Source of the DNA: Candidatus Neomicrothrix sp. UBA2517
Lineage (GTDB): Bacteria; Actinomycetota; Acidimicrobiia; Acidimicrobiales; UBA8592
NCBI GenBank assembly: GCA_002341185.1
Contig: DDNP01000020.1
Coordinates: forward strand, 123,026-187,025
Direction: 5' to 3'
DNA: 64,000 nt
Below are positions 35,832 to 45,482 of this stretch, piece by piece; position 1 is the first letter of the stretch; every line of letters starts with the position of its first letter. Below the pieces are notes generated by a model, which saw nothing but the letters and a program-made list of their open reading frames with translations, had not been told where the DNA came from and searched no databases. A program made the translations under genes and the position numbers.

Positions 35832-36593
35832 CTATTCTTGGGTCACACCCAAGCCAAGACCGCCATCAATGGTCAATACATTCCCCGTAGCCCATTGAGC
35901 ATTTACAAGATATTCGAACGCCTCTGCTATCTCTTCTGGAGTACCCGGACGGCCAAGAGCGTGAAGTTTTCCCATGCCTTTTAATCGTTCATCTGATTCT
36001 CCCTGAGTAGATAACCCTGCCCTCACATTAATTTCTGTCGGTACACCACCAGGTCGAACGCAGCCTACTCGAATATTGTCTTTACCTAGTTCAGCTGCCA
36101 GGACTCCAGTTAATGCTTCAAGTGCTCCCTTGGTTGCAGCATATGGGGATGCATTTGGGAATGCTCTTTGGGTATGGACAGAACCTACGAAAAGAACGCA
36201 ACCTTCAGAGTCTTTGAGAGGCTGATAAGCCTCTTTCACGAGCATCATTCCCCCGATTACGTTTGAATGAAAAATCTCAAGTAATTTATCTTCGTTGAAA
36301 TCTGCGACATCGCAACGATACATATTTCCAGCATTGCTAATTAAAGCATCTAATCCCCCACCGAATTCTATAGATTTGTCAATCATTTCCTTTCGTCCTT
36401 GACCGTCAGTCACATCTCCAACAACATATGAAATATCTCCCGCGACTTCAGTGCAGACTTCTTTCAGTTTGTTTTCGCGACGACCCGCTATAACTACTCT
36501 TGCGCCTTTCTCAACAAAATATTTTGCTACACCGAAACCGATGCCGGATCCTCCTCCGGTAATCAAAACAGACTTTCCAACTAATGAGGCCAT
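35832..36593 (-). CDS. Short-chain dehydrogenase/reductase (SDR)
   Basis: A 253-residue SDR: TGGGSGIGFGVAKYF, ALISNAGNMYR, the catalytic SPYAATKGALEAL, and VGCVRPGGVPTEI. It is convergent with the ACMSD-type gene, with three bases between. It stands alone at the head of the next minus-strand run. Confidence 0.88.
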   Translation of the reverse strand: MASLVGKSVLITGGGSGIGFGVAKYFVEKGARVVIAGRRENKLKEVCTEVAGDISYVVGDVTDGQGRKEMIDKSIEFGGGLDALISNAGNMYRCDVADFNEDKLLEIFHSNVIGGMMLVKEAYQPLKDSEGCVLFVGSVHTQRAFPNASPYAATKGALEALTGVLAAELGKDNIRVGCVRPGGVPTEINVRAGLSTQGESDERLKGMGKLHALGRPGTPEEIAEAFEYLVNAQWATGNVLTIDGGLGLGVTQE

Positions 36594-36668
36594 TTTTGCT
36601 CCCTTTCCTTATATTGAAGCATTTCACATGATTCAGTTGTGTTAAGACAATACTGACAGAAATTTCTT

Positions 36669-37055
36669 CTAGATAGTTTGGGGCCCTATGACACCTGAAA
36701 TAATCACATAGTTATTTGGGTCATGGATGTTTATTGTGGAAATGCATCCACAATCAGTTCCCAAGGCATTGTGGTCAAAATAGATAGCTTGTTGGAGGTC
36801 GCTCATCCTTTTCACGCGATCAATGATTTCTTGTTCGCTATCCTTTCCTGAACGGATATCTCTCAATTTCCTGAGGTTAGATTTTGCACTTGTATTCTCT
36901 AATCGGTTCCAATTTTTAATAGCGTGAATTTGCTTGAAATGACTATTGTCTCTTCCGAACTGGAAAACTAGTCGGTTCAGGACTAAGAATCTTCTCTCAA
37001 GATCCTCATTTGTGAAATTATGTCTCTTGAGGCGGTTATTCCATCTGATAGTCAT
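36669..37055 (-). CDS. Hypothetical protein
   Basis: An uncharacterised basic/polar protein, 128 residues from the ATG at 37055 (37058 is equally possible; the frame is open to 37121, which would overlap the ligase gene). No domain is recognised. There is one motif-like stretch, ALGTDCGCISTINIHDPNNYVIISGV, near the C-terminus, with a CxC. It follows the AMP ligase gene on the same strand. It may be a small partner protein; nothing more can be said. Confidence 0.5.
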   Translation of the reverse strand: MTIRWNNRLKRHNFTNEDLERRFLVLNRLVFQFGRDNSHFKQIHAIKNWNRLENTSAKSNLRKLRDIRSGKDSEQEIIDRVKRMSDLQQAIYFDHNALGTDCGCISTINIHDPNNYVIISGVIGPQTI

Positions 37056-37101
37056 CATCCTTGCCTTTATTAAAGTTCCTTGGGTGGATATTAAAGCCAA
37101 G

Positions 37102-38748
37102 CTATCGTTTGTCAATACCACCGAAGATTTCGTTCTCTATACGTTCTTTGAGCTCGTATTTAAGGATTTTCGTTGCCCCCATAGGCCACTCTGTAAGGAA
37201 TCTTATATGTCTTGGAATTTTGAAAGAGGCAATTTCCCCTTGACAAAATTCTATAATTTCAGATTCAGAGGCTGAAACTCCAGGCTTTAACTCGATGAAA
37301 GCGACGGGCACTTCCCCATATTTGTTATCCTCTAATCCTACGACAGCGCTTAATTTAATTTTCGGATGTGTAGCTAAATAACCCTCAATTTCGATAGACG
37401 CGACATTCTCGCCACCGACCTTAAGCATGTCCTTAAGCCTTCCGAGAAATGCGACTCTCCCAAATTCATCCATCACTCCAAGATCTCCAGTCAAAAACCA
37501 CCCATCTGAACTAAAGGATTCCTGAGTCTTTTCAGTGTCATTATGGTAGCCAGAAAATACTCCTACCCCCCTTGCAGCTATCTCTCCTGGTTGCCCTGGT
37601 TTAAGAGGTTCTCTTGTATCAGGGTCACAAATTTGCACCTCGTTACCGGGAAGCGCTTTTCCAGAAGTTTCAGATCGTCCTTCTAAATCATCTGATCTTT
37701 CGCTCATAACTACAGAACCACCCATCTCCGTCATTCCATATGCAGTAATTTGAGTTGTATGAGGCATTTGATTTTGCATCAAAACTAGTTGTTCAGATGG
37801 TCCGACATTAAAAATTGTTCGTACCGATTCAAAATCATCAGAGTCGTATTCATCCTGATTTAGAATGTCCAAAGTCAATTGTCCAAAAGCAGGGAACATG
37901 ACATCAGGTTTGTACTTTTTGATCATCTGGAGGGCTAATTTCGGTTCGAAATGCTCCATGGAAACAAAGGTTCCTTTGACAGATAACGTTCCTGTGAAAG
38001 GTTGAGTGAAGGCTGTGTGAAACATTGGCAATGGTCCCCACACGATATCGTTGTCCTCTAGACAGAGCCGGTTTTTTCCCCCGACTACTCCGGCATGCAA
38101 TAGAACGGTGTGAGTCAGTGGGCAACCTTTAGGCATTGCAGTTGTTCCAGAGGTGTAAAACATTACTGCTATGTCATCGAACTTGATATCACTAATATTT
38201 CCAACGATCCCTAATTCGTCTGCCCTTCTCCCCAAGTCAAAGAAATAACCCTCTTCCAAGAAACCCTTACTTTTCTTCTCGCCGAAAAGTACAATCCAGT
38301 CAAGCATGGGATAGCTATCAAGAGAAAGTACAGTTTCGGCAGTCTCCACATTCTCAATCTCTGGAATAGCCTTACGTAATAATTCTCCATAGTTCGTATG
38401 CTCATCTGCTTTATCGCTAGTTAGGATAACTTTAATTTCTGCATCTCTGGTTACATGAGCTATCTCTCTTGATTTAAAGCGCCCGTTATAGAGGACTGGA
38501 ACTGCGCCTAACAACGAAATTGCAAATAATGATTCAACATAGCGAACACTATTCGCCATTAGAATTCCTACAAAATCGCCTTTAGAAACTCCCAACTCTT
38601 TAAGCGAGCACGCTATAAGCATCGCTGCGTCGAGCATTTCTTTATACGTACTTTCCTCATTTGGAAGAGCAAGGCACAGCTGATCAGGCTTACTTTGTGC
38701 GCCCTCTATAAGAAGTTTCGGAAATGTTTTTCCTGCTCCGTCAGTCAT
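37102..38748 (-). CDS. AMP-forming acyl-CoA ligase (ANL superfamily)
   Basis: A 548-residue ligase. ATP loop YTSGTTAMPKGCP, adenine motif AYGMTEMGG, hinge TGDLGVMDEFGRVAFLGRLKD, GGENVASIEIE, and the C-terminal catalytic Lys in GATKILKYELKE. It is closely similar in motif spacing and wording to the ligase at 57063 and both end with SSFKIPR and EWPMxATKI. The start overlaps the flavoprotein stop by 8 bases, so it is part of the minus-strand run 43.7-37.1 kb. Acid substrate unknown. Confidence 0.92.
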   Translation of the reverse strand: MTDGAGKTFPKLLIEGAQSKPDQLCLALPNEESTYKEMLDAAMLIACSLKELGVSKGDFVGILMANSVRYVESLFAISLLGAVPVLYNGRFKSREIAHVTRDAEIKVILTSDKADEHTNYGELLRKAIPEIENVETAETVLSLDSYPMLDWIVLFGEKKSKGFLEEGYFFDLGRRADELGIVGNISDIKFDDIAVMFYTSGTTAMPKGCPLTHTVLLHAGVVGGKNRLCLEDNDIVWGPLPMFHTAFTQPFTGTLSVKGTFVSMEHFEPKLALQMIKKYKPDVMFPAFGQLTLDILNQDEYDSDDFESVRTIFNVGPSEQLVLMQNQMPHTTQITAYGMTEMGGSVVMSERSDDLEGRSETSGKALPGNEVQICDPDTREPLKPGQPGEIAARGVGVFSGYHNDTEKTQESFSSDGWFLTGDLGVMDEFGRVAFLGRLKDMLKVGGENVASIEIEGYLATHPKIKLSAVVGLEDNKYGEVPVAFIELKPGVSASESEIIEFCQGEIASFKIPRHIRFLTEWPMGATKILKYELKERIENEIFGGIDKR

Positions 38749-40144
38749 CGATTACTGCAACTCTTAACGCATTACCAGGCAAATATTGACCTGATTCTTG
38801 AAGATGGTCAGTGGTTTCGAATTCTTCTAAAGCAATTTTTCGACCAGCAACTCTTCCTAGGGTTAATGCTGGCGTTATTCGCATTCCCCCCATACCAATC
38901 ACAGGACCCAATCCCCCCGTGCAATCTCCAACTGCATAAAGTCCAGGGATACGTTCTCCATAAACGTTAAGAACCTGCAGATCCCTATTCACTCGGAAAC
39001 CCCCTGCTGGAAAGTTTATTCCCACTATCATCTCAGAGGCAAAGAATGGGCCTACTTTAATTTCACGTCGTCCATCGGGGAATATTACCCGGCCGAAGTC
39101 AGGATCTCTTTTCTGAGAAGATTTCAAAATTTCATTCCAAGATTCAACGGATTTATTTAATCCTACAGGACTTACTCCTATCATTTCTGCTAATTCTGTT
39201 AACGATGCCGCAGATATGGGCGTATTAGGCATCTCATTTATCAATTGTGTTTTTCTCGTATAAGTTTCATTATCATAGATATAAAAGGCTAAGTGTTCAG
39301 ATTGCTGATGCAGTTCCTTAACTCTGTAATCGTAAGGCCCAGCTTCGTCATGAAACCTTGCGCCTTCGGCGTTAACTGCTATTGAGTCCTCAATCAAAGC
39401 AGAACCTACCATAATAAGAGGGGGAATCATCGTCATATTTATTAGTTCTCCCCCAACTTCTTGACCCATAGTATGACCATCCCCTACATCATATGAAGTA
39501 CCCAAATAAGGAGTTGAAGCCATATATTCGGGCTGATACTTTCTGCGTATAGATAGATTTGCTTGATAACCGCCAGCAGCTAAAACAACTCCCTTGCTTG
39601 CTTCGAATCGTTCATGGTCAGTCTGGACACCGATAACCTTATCTCCATCGGTTATCAACCTCCTTACTCGTGTTGACGTTCTGATATCGACACCATTTTT
39701 AACTAATGCATCATGAAAAACTTTAGTGAACATGCCTGTGTCAGTGACATCAATCATTCTGTTTACAGAATGCTGCAGCGGCCGTGGCAAAAATCTATTG
39801 AACTCAAAACCTAACTCAACTAACCATCTATAGGTGCTAGAGGATTCTGCAGCAAAAACTTTAGCTAGCTCAAGGTCAAACTCTATTCCGTACTTTGACT
39901 TTTGCCGATCAATTTCTTCAAGCATGTCAGCTACAAAAAGCTCTGCACTGTCATGATATCCCTGCTCGCCTTGCATATCGAATCCTTGAAATGCAAGGTA
40001 ACCTGTGGAACGCGCAGCATTACCGCCGATCAAAGTATCGGCCTCAAGGATCGTTACTGAGGCTCCATTTTCTGCAGCCTCTAGTGCCGTTGCCATCCCA
40101 GCTGGACCGGCTCCAACTACTACGAGATCTGCGACACTTTTCAA
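38741..40144 (-). CDS. FAD-dependent fumarate reductase/ketosteroid-dehydrogenase-like flavoprotein
   Basis: A 467-residue flavoprotein with N-terminal dinucleotide motif VVGAGPAGMATALEAAENGA followed by LIGGNAARSTG and a C-terminal FAD motif GLYAVGDCTGGLGPVIGMGGMRI. This is the fumarate reductase/succinate dehydrogenase-flavoprotein superfamily, which also contains delta-1 ketosteroid dehydrogenases and urocanate reductase. It may saturate or desaturate a cyclic enone intermediate. It overlaps the VOC gene stop by four bases and the ligase start by eight. Confidence 0.85.
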   Translation of the reverse strand: MKSVADLVVVGAGPAGMATALEAAENGASVTILEADTLIGGNAARSTGYLAFQGFDMQGEQGYHDSAELFVADMLEEIDRQKSKYGIEFDLELAKVFAAESSSTYRWLVELGFEFNRFLPRPLQHSVNRMIDVTDTGMFTKVFHDALVKNGVDIRTSTRVRRLITDGDKVIGVQTDHERFEASKGVVLAAGGYQANLSIRRKYQPEYMASTPYLGTSYDVGDGHTMGQEVGGELINMTMIPPLIMVGSALIEDSIAVNAEGARFHDEAGPYDYRVKELHQQSEHLAFYIYDNETYTRKTQLINEMPNTPISAASLTELAEMIGVSPVGLNKSVESWNEILKSSQKRDPDFGRVIFPDGRREIKVGPFFASEMIVGINFPAGGFRVNRDLQVLNVYGERIPGLYAVGDCTGGLGPVIGMGGMRITPALTLGRVAGRKIALEEFETTDHLQESGQYLPGNALRVAVIDD

Positions 40145-40638
40145 CTTTCCATTCCTCCTGGATCCATAGCCGAGGGGAAATCACCGCCTGCCATCCACTT
40201 ATCAAAAGCAGGTTTTCTAGCTAGGTCAACTAGCTCTACTCGTAGCCCAGTGTTATCTAAAGTGTGATAAGTAAAACCAAAGGGTCCATCTGTCTCAGGA
40301 TTGTAGTATGTGGACTCCCACGTATAGCCTGATTGTGTTAGTCGTTTATGGTCTTTCTGAAGATTTTCAGTCCAGAATCCAAGATGATGGATTCCCAAAT
40401 TAGCTTGTCCCCATACTGTTCCTGGTGCAACTCTTATTACTTCATAATGAGGTGGACCAGATGTTGAGTACACAACTTTCATGTCGGCCGAGACAATTCC
40501 ATTTGGTTGTTCGCATACTATTTCAAACTCGGTAGTGTTAGCCCATTCAATACCTAGATTTGATGAAAGCTCTTCAAGGGCTCCATCAAAATCACTTACG
40601 ACTATTCCGAAATGATAAAACCCAGATAGTGGAAACAT
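40141..40638 (-). CDS. VOC/glyoxalase-superfamily protein
   Basis: A 165-residue protein beginning at the ATG at 40638, with GGAG six bases upstream and the SDR stop immediately before. The N-terminal FYHFGIVVSDFDGALEELSSNLG and the central NLGIHHLGFWTENLQKDHKRL are vicinal-oxygen-chelate repeats with candidate metal His residues; GLRVELVD supplies a Glu. Related proteins are methylmalonyl-CoA epimerases, ring-cleaving dioxygenases and lyases. Which one it is cannot be told. Confidence 0.78.
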   Translation of the reverse strand: MFPLSGFYHFGIVVSDFDGALEELSSNLGIEWANTTEFEIVCEQPNGIVSADMKVVYSTSGPPHYEVIRVAPGTVWGQANLGIHHLGFWTENLQKDHKRLTQSGYTWESTYYNPETDGPFGFTYHTLDNTGLRVELVDLARKPAFDKWMAGGDFPSAMDPGGMES

Positions 40639-40639
40639 A

Positions 40640-41329
40640 TCAAACTCCATTCGATGTCCATCCACCATCAGCATAAATGGTGGTTCCTGTTATATAGCTA
40701 GAATCAGAACTTAAAAGAAATTTAGCTACCGATGCAATTTCTACTGGTTCTCCGACTCGGCCCAATGGAACACGTCCTTCAAGCCACGAGACCTGATCCG
40801 GGTCGTTTAAACGTTCGGCTGTCATTGGAGTTCGTATAGCTCCGGGAGCGATTGCATTTACTCTTATCTTCTTTTCTGCACCTTCGATCGCTGCGGCTTT
40901 TGTTAATGCGGCTACAGCACCTTTACTTGCAACATAATGAGCTTGGCCGGGAACAGCAATCAGCGCATTTACCGAGGCGATATTTACAATTGAACCACTT
41001 TCTCCATTCTTAAGATTTTTGAATAACGCGCGGATGCCAAGCCATGTTCCAGTGACATTAATTCTCAAATGCTCTTCGAACTCTTTTAACGAGGTTTCTT
41101 CAATCACGCTTCTCTTTCGTATACCAGCACAATTAACTAGTCCTTGCACAGGCCCAGTTCGTCTGAAAAGATCCTCCCATGATTTCTCATTCCCTACATC
41201 AAGTTTACTTACATTCGCTGTAGCGTTGTCATGGATATCAACGCTGATAACGTCATATGTTTCTGACCTTAGGTAGTCACTAATTTCCTTACCAATACCG
41301 GAGGCTCCCCCAGTGACGATTACTCTCAT
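40640..41329 (-). CDS. Short-chain dehydrogenase/reductase (SDR)
   Basis: A 229-residue SDR, somewhat short: TGGASGIGKEIS, GLVNCAG, catalytic AHYVASKGAVAAL, IRVNAIAPGAIRTPM, and the C-terminal YITGTTIYADGGW. It overlaps the ligase stop by ATGA at 41326-41329 and is followed by the VOC gene. Likely dehydrogenates or reduces an intermediate of the same pathway. Confidence 0.88.
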   Translation of the reverse strand: MRVIVTGGASGIGKEISDYLRSETYDVISVDIHDNATANVSKLDVGNEKSWEDLFRRTGPVQGLVNCAGIRKRSVIEETSLKEFEEHLRINVTGTWLGIRALFKNLKNGESGSIVNIASVNALIAVPGQAHYVASKGAVAALTKAAAIEGAEKKIRVNAIAPGAIRTPMTAERLNDPDQVSWLEGRVPLGRVGEPVEIASVAKFLLSSDSSYITGTTIYADGGWTSNGV

Positions 41330-42900
41330 TTGTTTATCTCCTTTCTCTCCATCAATTGTCTTAGTTCGCCCTTGGCTACTTTTCCACCGGATGAAATTGG
41401 TAAATTCTCTAATACATAAAGAGACTCAGGCCACCATTCAATGGAAACCCCATTTGATCCTAGGAATAATTTTAGTTCCTCGAGATCAAGCTCTTCACCT
41501 TTATGAAGTTGAACATAAGCTGCCGCTGTTTCACCTAACCTTTCATCTGGTTTAGGCACCACAGCTACTAAAGCTACTTTTGGGTGAAGTTCTACTTCCC
41601 TTTCAACCGCTACTGCAGATATGTTTTTACCACCTCTAATGATGAAATCAGAAACTCTTCCTGTTACTCGCAACCAACCCTCCGGTTCAATTTCGACTAG
41701 GTCTCCCATAAGGAACCATCCGTCTTCAGTCATTAATTCAGAATTAGCAAGATCATCCATCCAATAACCTAGTGACAAAGCTGGCCCTTTACATGCCGGT
41801 TGACCCTTACCGACATCAGGCAATCGCTCTTTACTCGAAGGTTCGTATAGACGCACTTGCATTTCCGGAATCACTTTTCCTGCCGTTGAACGTCGTTTAT
41901 CTGAAGGGTCGAAAATTTTTGTTCCGCTTAATGTTCCCGTTTCGTTTGATCCGTAAAAGTTCAAGACACGGCAACCAGACTTGTCTTCAAGTTCTCTGGC
42001 CCTTGAGGGGGAAATGGCTTCTCCACCTGTAAAGATAACTTTCAGGGAGGATAAGTCGATATTGGTACTGGCATCAAGAATCATTACAAATTGGGATGAA
42101 ACCGCACAAAGAACCGTTACCGAATACTTCTCGATCTGTTCAGCTGCTTTCTTCGGGTCAAAGCGTTCTTGCAGAAAGCATGGAATGCCTAAAAGAGTAG
42201 GGGTAACGTGAGCTGTCCATAAACCAAAACCGAATGGGGCCGGAACCACACTCATCCAAATATCAGAGCTATCAAGATTTCCAAACTCGACAGCTTTTTT
42301 GTGGAAATAAAACCATCGATTTTGTGTCTGCATAACACATTTAGGTAAGCCTGTGGTTCCTGACGTTGAATTAAGAAACCAAAGGTCAGAGGGACTTACT
42401 CCTCGTTCATCTTTAGGAGGTCTATTCTCTACATTCTGGTTTTCTAAATTATTTTCAATTCCGATTGACTCAATATTTAGGTGTTTTGAAATCTCATCAC
42501 GCGTTCCATAATTATTTAATTCATTTGAAATCAAAATTGAAGCTGTAGTTTTATCCGAGAGATGTTTTAGCTCTTGTAATCCAGCTTTCCAACCCACCCC
42601 AACAGCTATCAGTCCAGCAATTTCACAAGCGAGATAGGCTATATGGACATTAGCGTTGTCAGGTAACCAGACAAGCACCCTTTCTCCTTGCCCTAACCTT
42701 TCCGACAGGATCTGAGCAAGTTCATTTGACCTTTGGAAATAGTTGATCCAAGTAATCGCGAATTCATCATTTTGGTATGCAACTCCATTAGGATTTCGCT
42801 TCGCATTATCTTCAACAAAATCTGACAAACCTTTATTCTCTTCCCACCAACCTGAAGAAACATACCGCTCAATATCATCTGGGTTAGCTTGTAATTTCAC
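41326..42900 (-). CDS. AMP-forming acyl-CoA ligase (benzoate/aryl-acid-like)
   Basis: A 524-residue ANL ligase: STSGTTGLPKCVMQT, FYGSNETGT, GDLVEIEPEGWLRVTGRVSDFI, GGKNISAVAVE and the catalytic Lys in SSGGKVAKGELR. It resembles benzoate and 4-hydroxybenzoate CoA ligases in length and in the absence of a long N-terminal region, but the acid pocket cannot be read by eye. It lies between the PhyH gene and the SDR in the same run. Confidence 0.9.
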   Translation of the reverse strand: MKLQANPDDIERYVSSGWWEENKGLSDFVEDNAKRNPNGVAYQNDEFAITWINYFQRSNELAQILSERLGQGERVLVWLPDNANVHIAYLACEIAGLIAVGVGWKAGLQELKHLSDKTTASILISNELNNYGTRDEISKHLNIESIGIENNLENQNVENRPPKDERGVSPSDLWFLNSTSGTTGLPKCVMQTQNRWFYFHKKAVEFGNLDSSDIWMSVVPAPFGFGLWTAHVTPTLLGIPCFLQERFDPKKAAEQIEKYSVTVLCAVSSQFVMILDASTNIDLSSLKVIFTGGEAISPSRARELEDKSGCRVLNFYGSNETGTLSGTKIFDPSDKRRSTAGKVIPEMQVRLYEPSSKERLPDVGKGQPACKGPALSLGYWMDDLANSELMTEDGWFLMGDLVEIEPEGWLRVTGRVSDFIIRGGKNISAVAVEREVELHPKVALVAVVPKPDERLGETAAAYVQLHKGEELDLEELKLFLGSNGVSIEWWPESLYVLENLPISSGGKVAKGELRQLMERKEINK

Positions 42901-42913
42901 CTAATACCCCTCC

Positions 42914-43672
42914 CTAATCTGATAATAAATTGATTGGATTAATTCCATCGACATAACCTAAAAATGGTTGACGCATAGAATAACCTAACAATGCTTGGAG
43001 TTTAGGGCCCAACTTCTTAGCTTCTTCAATTTGTACTGAGATCAAATGGGAGTCCTGTGGTCGTAACCAACTGTCAACGTATTGCAATATCACTCCAAGT
43101 CGAGGTTTGTTGGTTCTGTTCTCTCCCGCTGCATGCCATAAGGAGCCAACGTATAAGAGTGCTGATCCTGCTGGCATTGCGATAACCCTTTCTTGAATGT
43201 CTTTCAAACTATTGTATTTCCCTCTTTTGCCATGGCTTTGCGAGATAACAATTGTGGCTCCGTTATCTTCGGTGAAATCATCGATAGCCCACATAACTCC
43301 TAATTTAACTTCTCCATAGTTCTTGGGGAGCGGATATATTCCATCGTCGTAGTGAAAGGATTGTTTCCGCTCTCCTGGAAAAATTTGAGTTGCTACAGAA
43401 GCCCCAAGGATAACATCGCCCAGTAATGCCTCTGCGATAGCAAGAATTTCTTTGTTAACGGCTAACTCGTCTAGTTCTCTTAGCTTTCCAAATAGCGAGT
43501 GCATTCTCTTCGTTTTTGTTCCCACAAAACTGTTTTGCCCGTAGGAAAGTTCGGAAAGTGATGCTTCTAATGCTTTTCCTATTCCAGTAATTAATGCAGA
43601 GGGAGCTAGCCCATCAACAATTGAGTAACCTTCTTTTACCAACTCCGATAACACTTGTTCAGTTGACTTCAT
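42914..43672 (-). CDS. Phytanoyl-CoA dioxygenase (PhyH) family protein
   Basis: A 252-residue Fe(II)/2OG oxygenase. Iron ligands are HxD in FHYDDG and a distal His in LWHAAGENRTNKPR; the Arg of NKPR may bind 2-oxoglutarate. I chose the ATG at 43672 (MKSTEQVL); an upstream ATG-like codon at 43681 adds three residues. It overlaps the end of the EamA gene by 14 bases. It may hydroxylate the substrate before or after CoA activation. Confidence 0.83.
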   Translation of the reverse strand: MKSTEQVLSELVKEGYSIVDGLAPSALITGIGKALEASLSELSYGQNSFVGTKTKRMHSLFGKLRELDELAVNKEILAIAEALLGDVILGASVATQIFPGERKQSFHYDDGIYPLPKNYGEVKLGVMWAIDDFTEDNGATIVISQSHGKRGKYNSLKDIQERVIAMPAGSALLYVGSLWHAAGENRTNKPRLGVILQYVDSWLRPQDSHLISVQIEEAKKLGPKLQALLGYSMRQPFLGYVDGINPINLLSD

Positions 43673-44576
43673 TAGGAACACTTTCTCTTCTTCGAAACAA
43701 GGCCTGTGTTTGAGTTAGATATACCCCGCCCACAAGAATGATTCCACCAAGAACTGAAATAGAGCTCGGAAAGATGCCCATTACTATCCAAGACCAAAGC
43801 AAGGCTGAAATAGGCACAGCATAGTTATATGACATAGTTTTATTTGCTTCGAGTCTCTGAAGAGCCCAGTACCAGAGATAGTAGGCAAGAACAGTTCCGC
43901 CTATTGCAGTATAAAACATCCATCCCCATTGTGAACCTGAAAAGTTATCGAGGTTTTCAAAAGCGGTTTTGTAGAAGGGAATCATGACAAAAGAACCAAC
44001 TATTAAACAAACACCAATTGTGCTGAATGGGTCTAGGTCGCCAAATTCCCGTTTATACAAAACATTGAAAATTGCCCAAGTGAACGGAGCGATAAGGCAA
44101 AGTGCTGCTCCCCAAGGGTTATCAACTGATAACGCTCCTGACCCTGACCCGAAAATAATGACGATCGCTGCTCCAACAAATGCAATGATAAATCCTGTTA
44201 TCTGTGTACTCCTGAGTTTCTCTCGGAGTATCCAACCGGATAGAACAGCGGCCCAAGCCGGGGAAGTAGTCACTAGGACAGAGGCTAATGAGGGCGACAG
44301 ATAATTTTGCGAATGTATTGCAGGAAGTTGGGAACCGGGGATACCAATTGCAGCTAGCAGAACTAACCGCCCAATTTTCTGTTTGGGAATTTTAGGCCTA
44401 GCCTTCTTAACGAAGATGAAAACAATTACAAACGATATTGAAACGAGAATGAACCTAATAGTAATAATTTCGGTAGCTGGCACTGTAGGCAACAGGTAGG
44501 CATAAGCTACGAACATCCCTCCCCAAAGAACCACAGAGGAGACCAAGGCAAGGTGAATTTTTGTTAATTCTGTCAA
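43659..44576 (-). CDS. EamA/DMT-family transporter
   Basis: A 305-residue membrane protein with ten predicted hydrophobic segments in two EamA repeats (WGGMFVAYAYLLP at the start, later GAALCLIAPFTWAIFNVLYKREF and WGWMFYTAIGGTVLAYYLWYWAL). Family members export metabolites or amino acids. It heads the minus-strand run that continues with PhyH, ligase, SDR, VOC, flavoprotein and ligase; it may move the substrate or an end product. Confidence 0.87.
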   Translation of the reverse strand: MTELTKIHLALVSSVVLWGGMFVAYAYLLPTVPATEIITIRFILVSISFVIVFIFVKKARPKIPKQKIGRLVLLAAIGIPGSQLPAIHSQNYLSPSLASVLVTTSPAWAAVLSGWILREKLRSTQITGFIIAFVGAAIVIIFGSGSGALSVDNPWGAALCLIAPFTWAIFNVLYKREFGDLDPFSTIGVCLIVGSFVMIPFYKTAFENLDNFSGSQWGWMFYTAIGGTVLAYYLWYWALQRLEANKTMSYNYAVPISALLWSWIVMGIFPSSISVLGGIILVGGVYLTQTQALFRRRESVPNEVN

Positions 44577-44605
44577 AGTATTGGGTCGTTTCTTTAAAAC
44601 TCTAT

Positions 44606-44633
44606 TTGTTCAAGCTTGTATGAGTTTTACAAT
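44606..44633 (+). promoter_or_regulatory. Candidate sigma-70-type promoter for the 44688 operon
   Basis: TTGTTC (44606-44611) and TACAAT (44628-44633) are separated by 16 bases and lie about 55 bases before the crotonase ATG. It is in the divergent interval between EamA and the crotonase gene. Consensus match only; no transcript evidence. Confidence 0.4.
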
Positions 44634-44687
44634 AAAGCAAAACATTAATAGATTTTCATGAGCAGCTGTTAAAGCAGGAGGAATAAT

Positions 44688-45482
44688 ATGGAAGACATTC
44701 TCGCTGAGAGAAAAGGAGACGTACTCTGGATCACACTAAACCGTCCAGAGAGGCTTAACTCATATGGCAGACAAACTGTTGATGAGATAGTTCTAACATT
44801 GCGTGAAAATATGGATGCTCGTGTAGGTGTAATAACGGGAAATGGGAGAGCTTTTTGTGCTGGAGGGTATCTGGGCAATTTGGCCGAAGCTGACTTCTGG
44901 AATGTAAGAGCAATGTTTGCGGGCAGCTTGGAGTTGTTTGATGCAATCAGGAATGCCCCATTTCCAATAATCGCTGCAGTGAATGGGGGTGCTTTCGGGG
45001 GAGGAAATGAACTTGTTGTTATGTGTGACTTAGCTATTGCTGCTGAAAGTGCTCAATTGGGGCAAACAGGAGTGAAAGTTGGCAGTGCACCTGTTCTTGG
45101 AGGAACGAATTTGCTGGCTATGACTATAGGCGAAAAGAAAGCGAAGGAAGTTTCCTTTCTGTGTCGCAAATACTCAGCCGAAGAAGCATGCGAGCTTGGT
45201 TGGATCAATAAGGTTGTTTCAGATGAGATGCTTCATGAAGAAGTTCAACAGTGGTGTGAAGAGATAATTCAAATGAGTCCCCGATACCTTGAGGTTGCTA
45301 AAGCAAGTTCGAATGTGATGTATCATCAAATGCGGGATAATATGGTTAATAGCCTTGGTGCGTTGATACAGGCAATTGGTTCCCCCGACATGCTTGAAGG
45401 GGCAAATGCTTTCATGGAGAAACGTAAACCAAATTTTCCTCCCCGCAGTGGCTTAGCAGACCAAGGTCAAGATAATGACTAA
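44688..45482 (+). CDS. Enoyl-CoA hydratase/isomerase (crotonase) family protein
   Basis: A 264-residue crotonase-fold protein with strong ribosome site GGAGGAATAAT. Oxyanion-hole segments AFCAGGYLGNL and AVNGGAFGGGNELVVMCDLAIA are clear; a later QTGVKVGSAPVLGG matches the helix after the active site, without an obvious Glu pair. It overlaps the AMP ligase start by eight bases, forming an operon of crotonase, ligase and duplicated protein. Confidence 0.85.
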   Translation: MEDILAERKGDVLWITLNRPERLNSYGRQTVDEIVLTLRENMDARVGVITGNGRAFCAGGYLGNLAEADFWNVRAMFAGSLELFDAIRNAPFPIIAAVNGGAFGGGNELVVMCDLAIAAESAQLGQTGVKVGSAPVLGGTNLLAMTIGEKKAKEVSFLCRKYSAEEACELGWINKVVSDEMLHEEVQQWCEEIIQMSPRYLEVAKASSNVMYHQMRDNMVNSLGALIQAIGSPDMLEGANAFMEKRKPNFPPRSGLADQGQDND

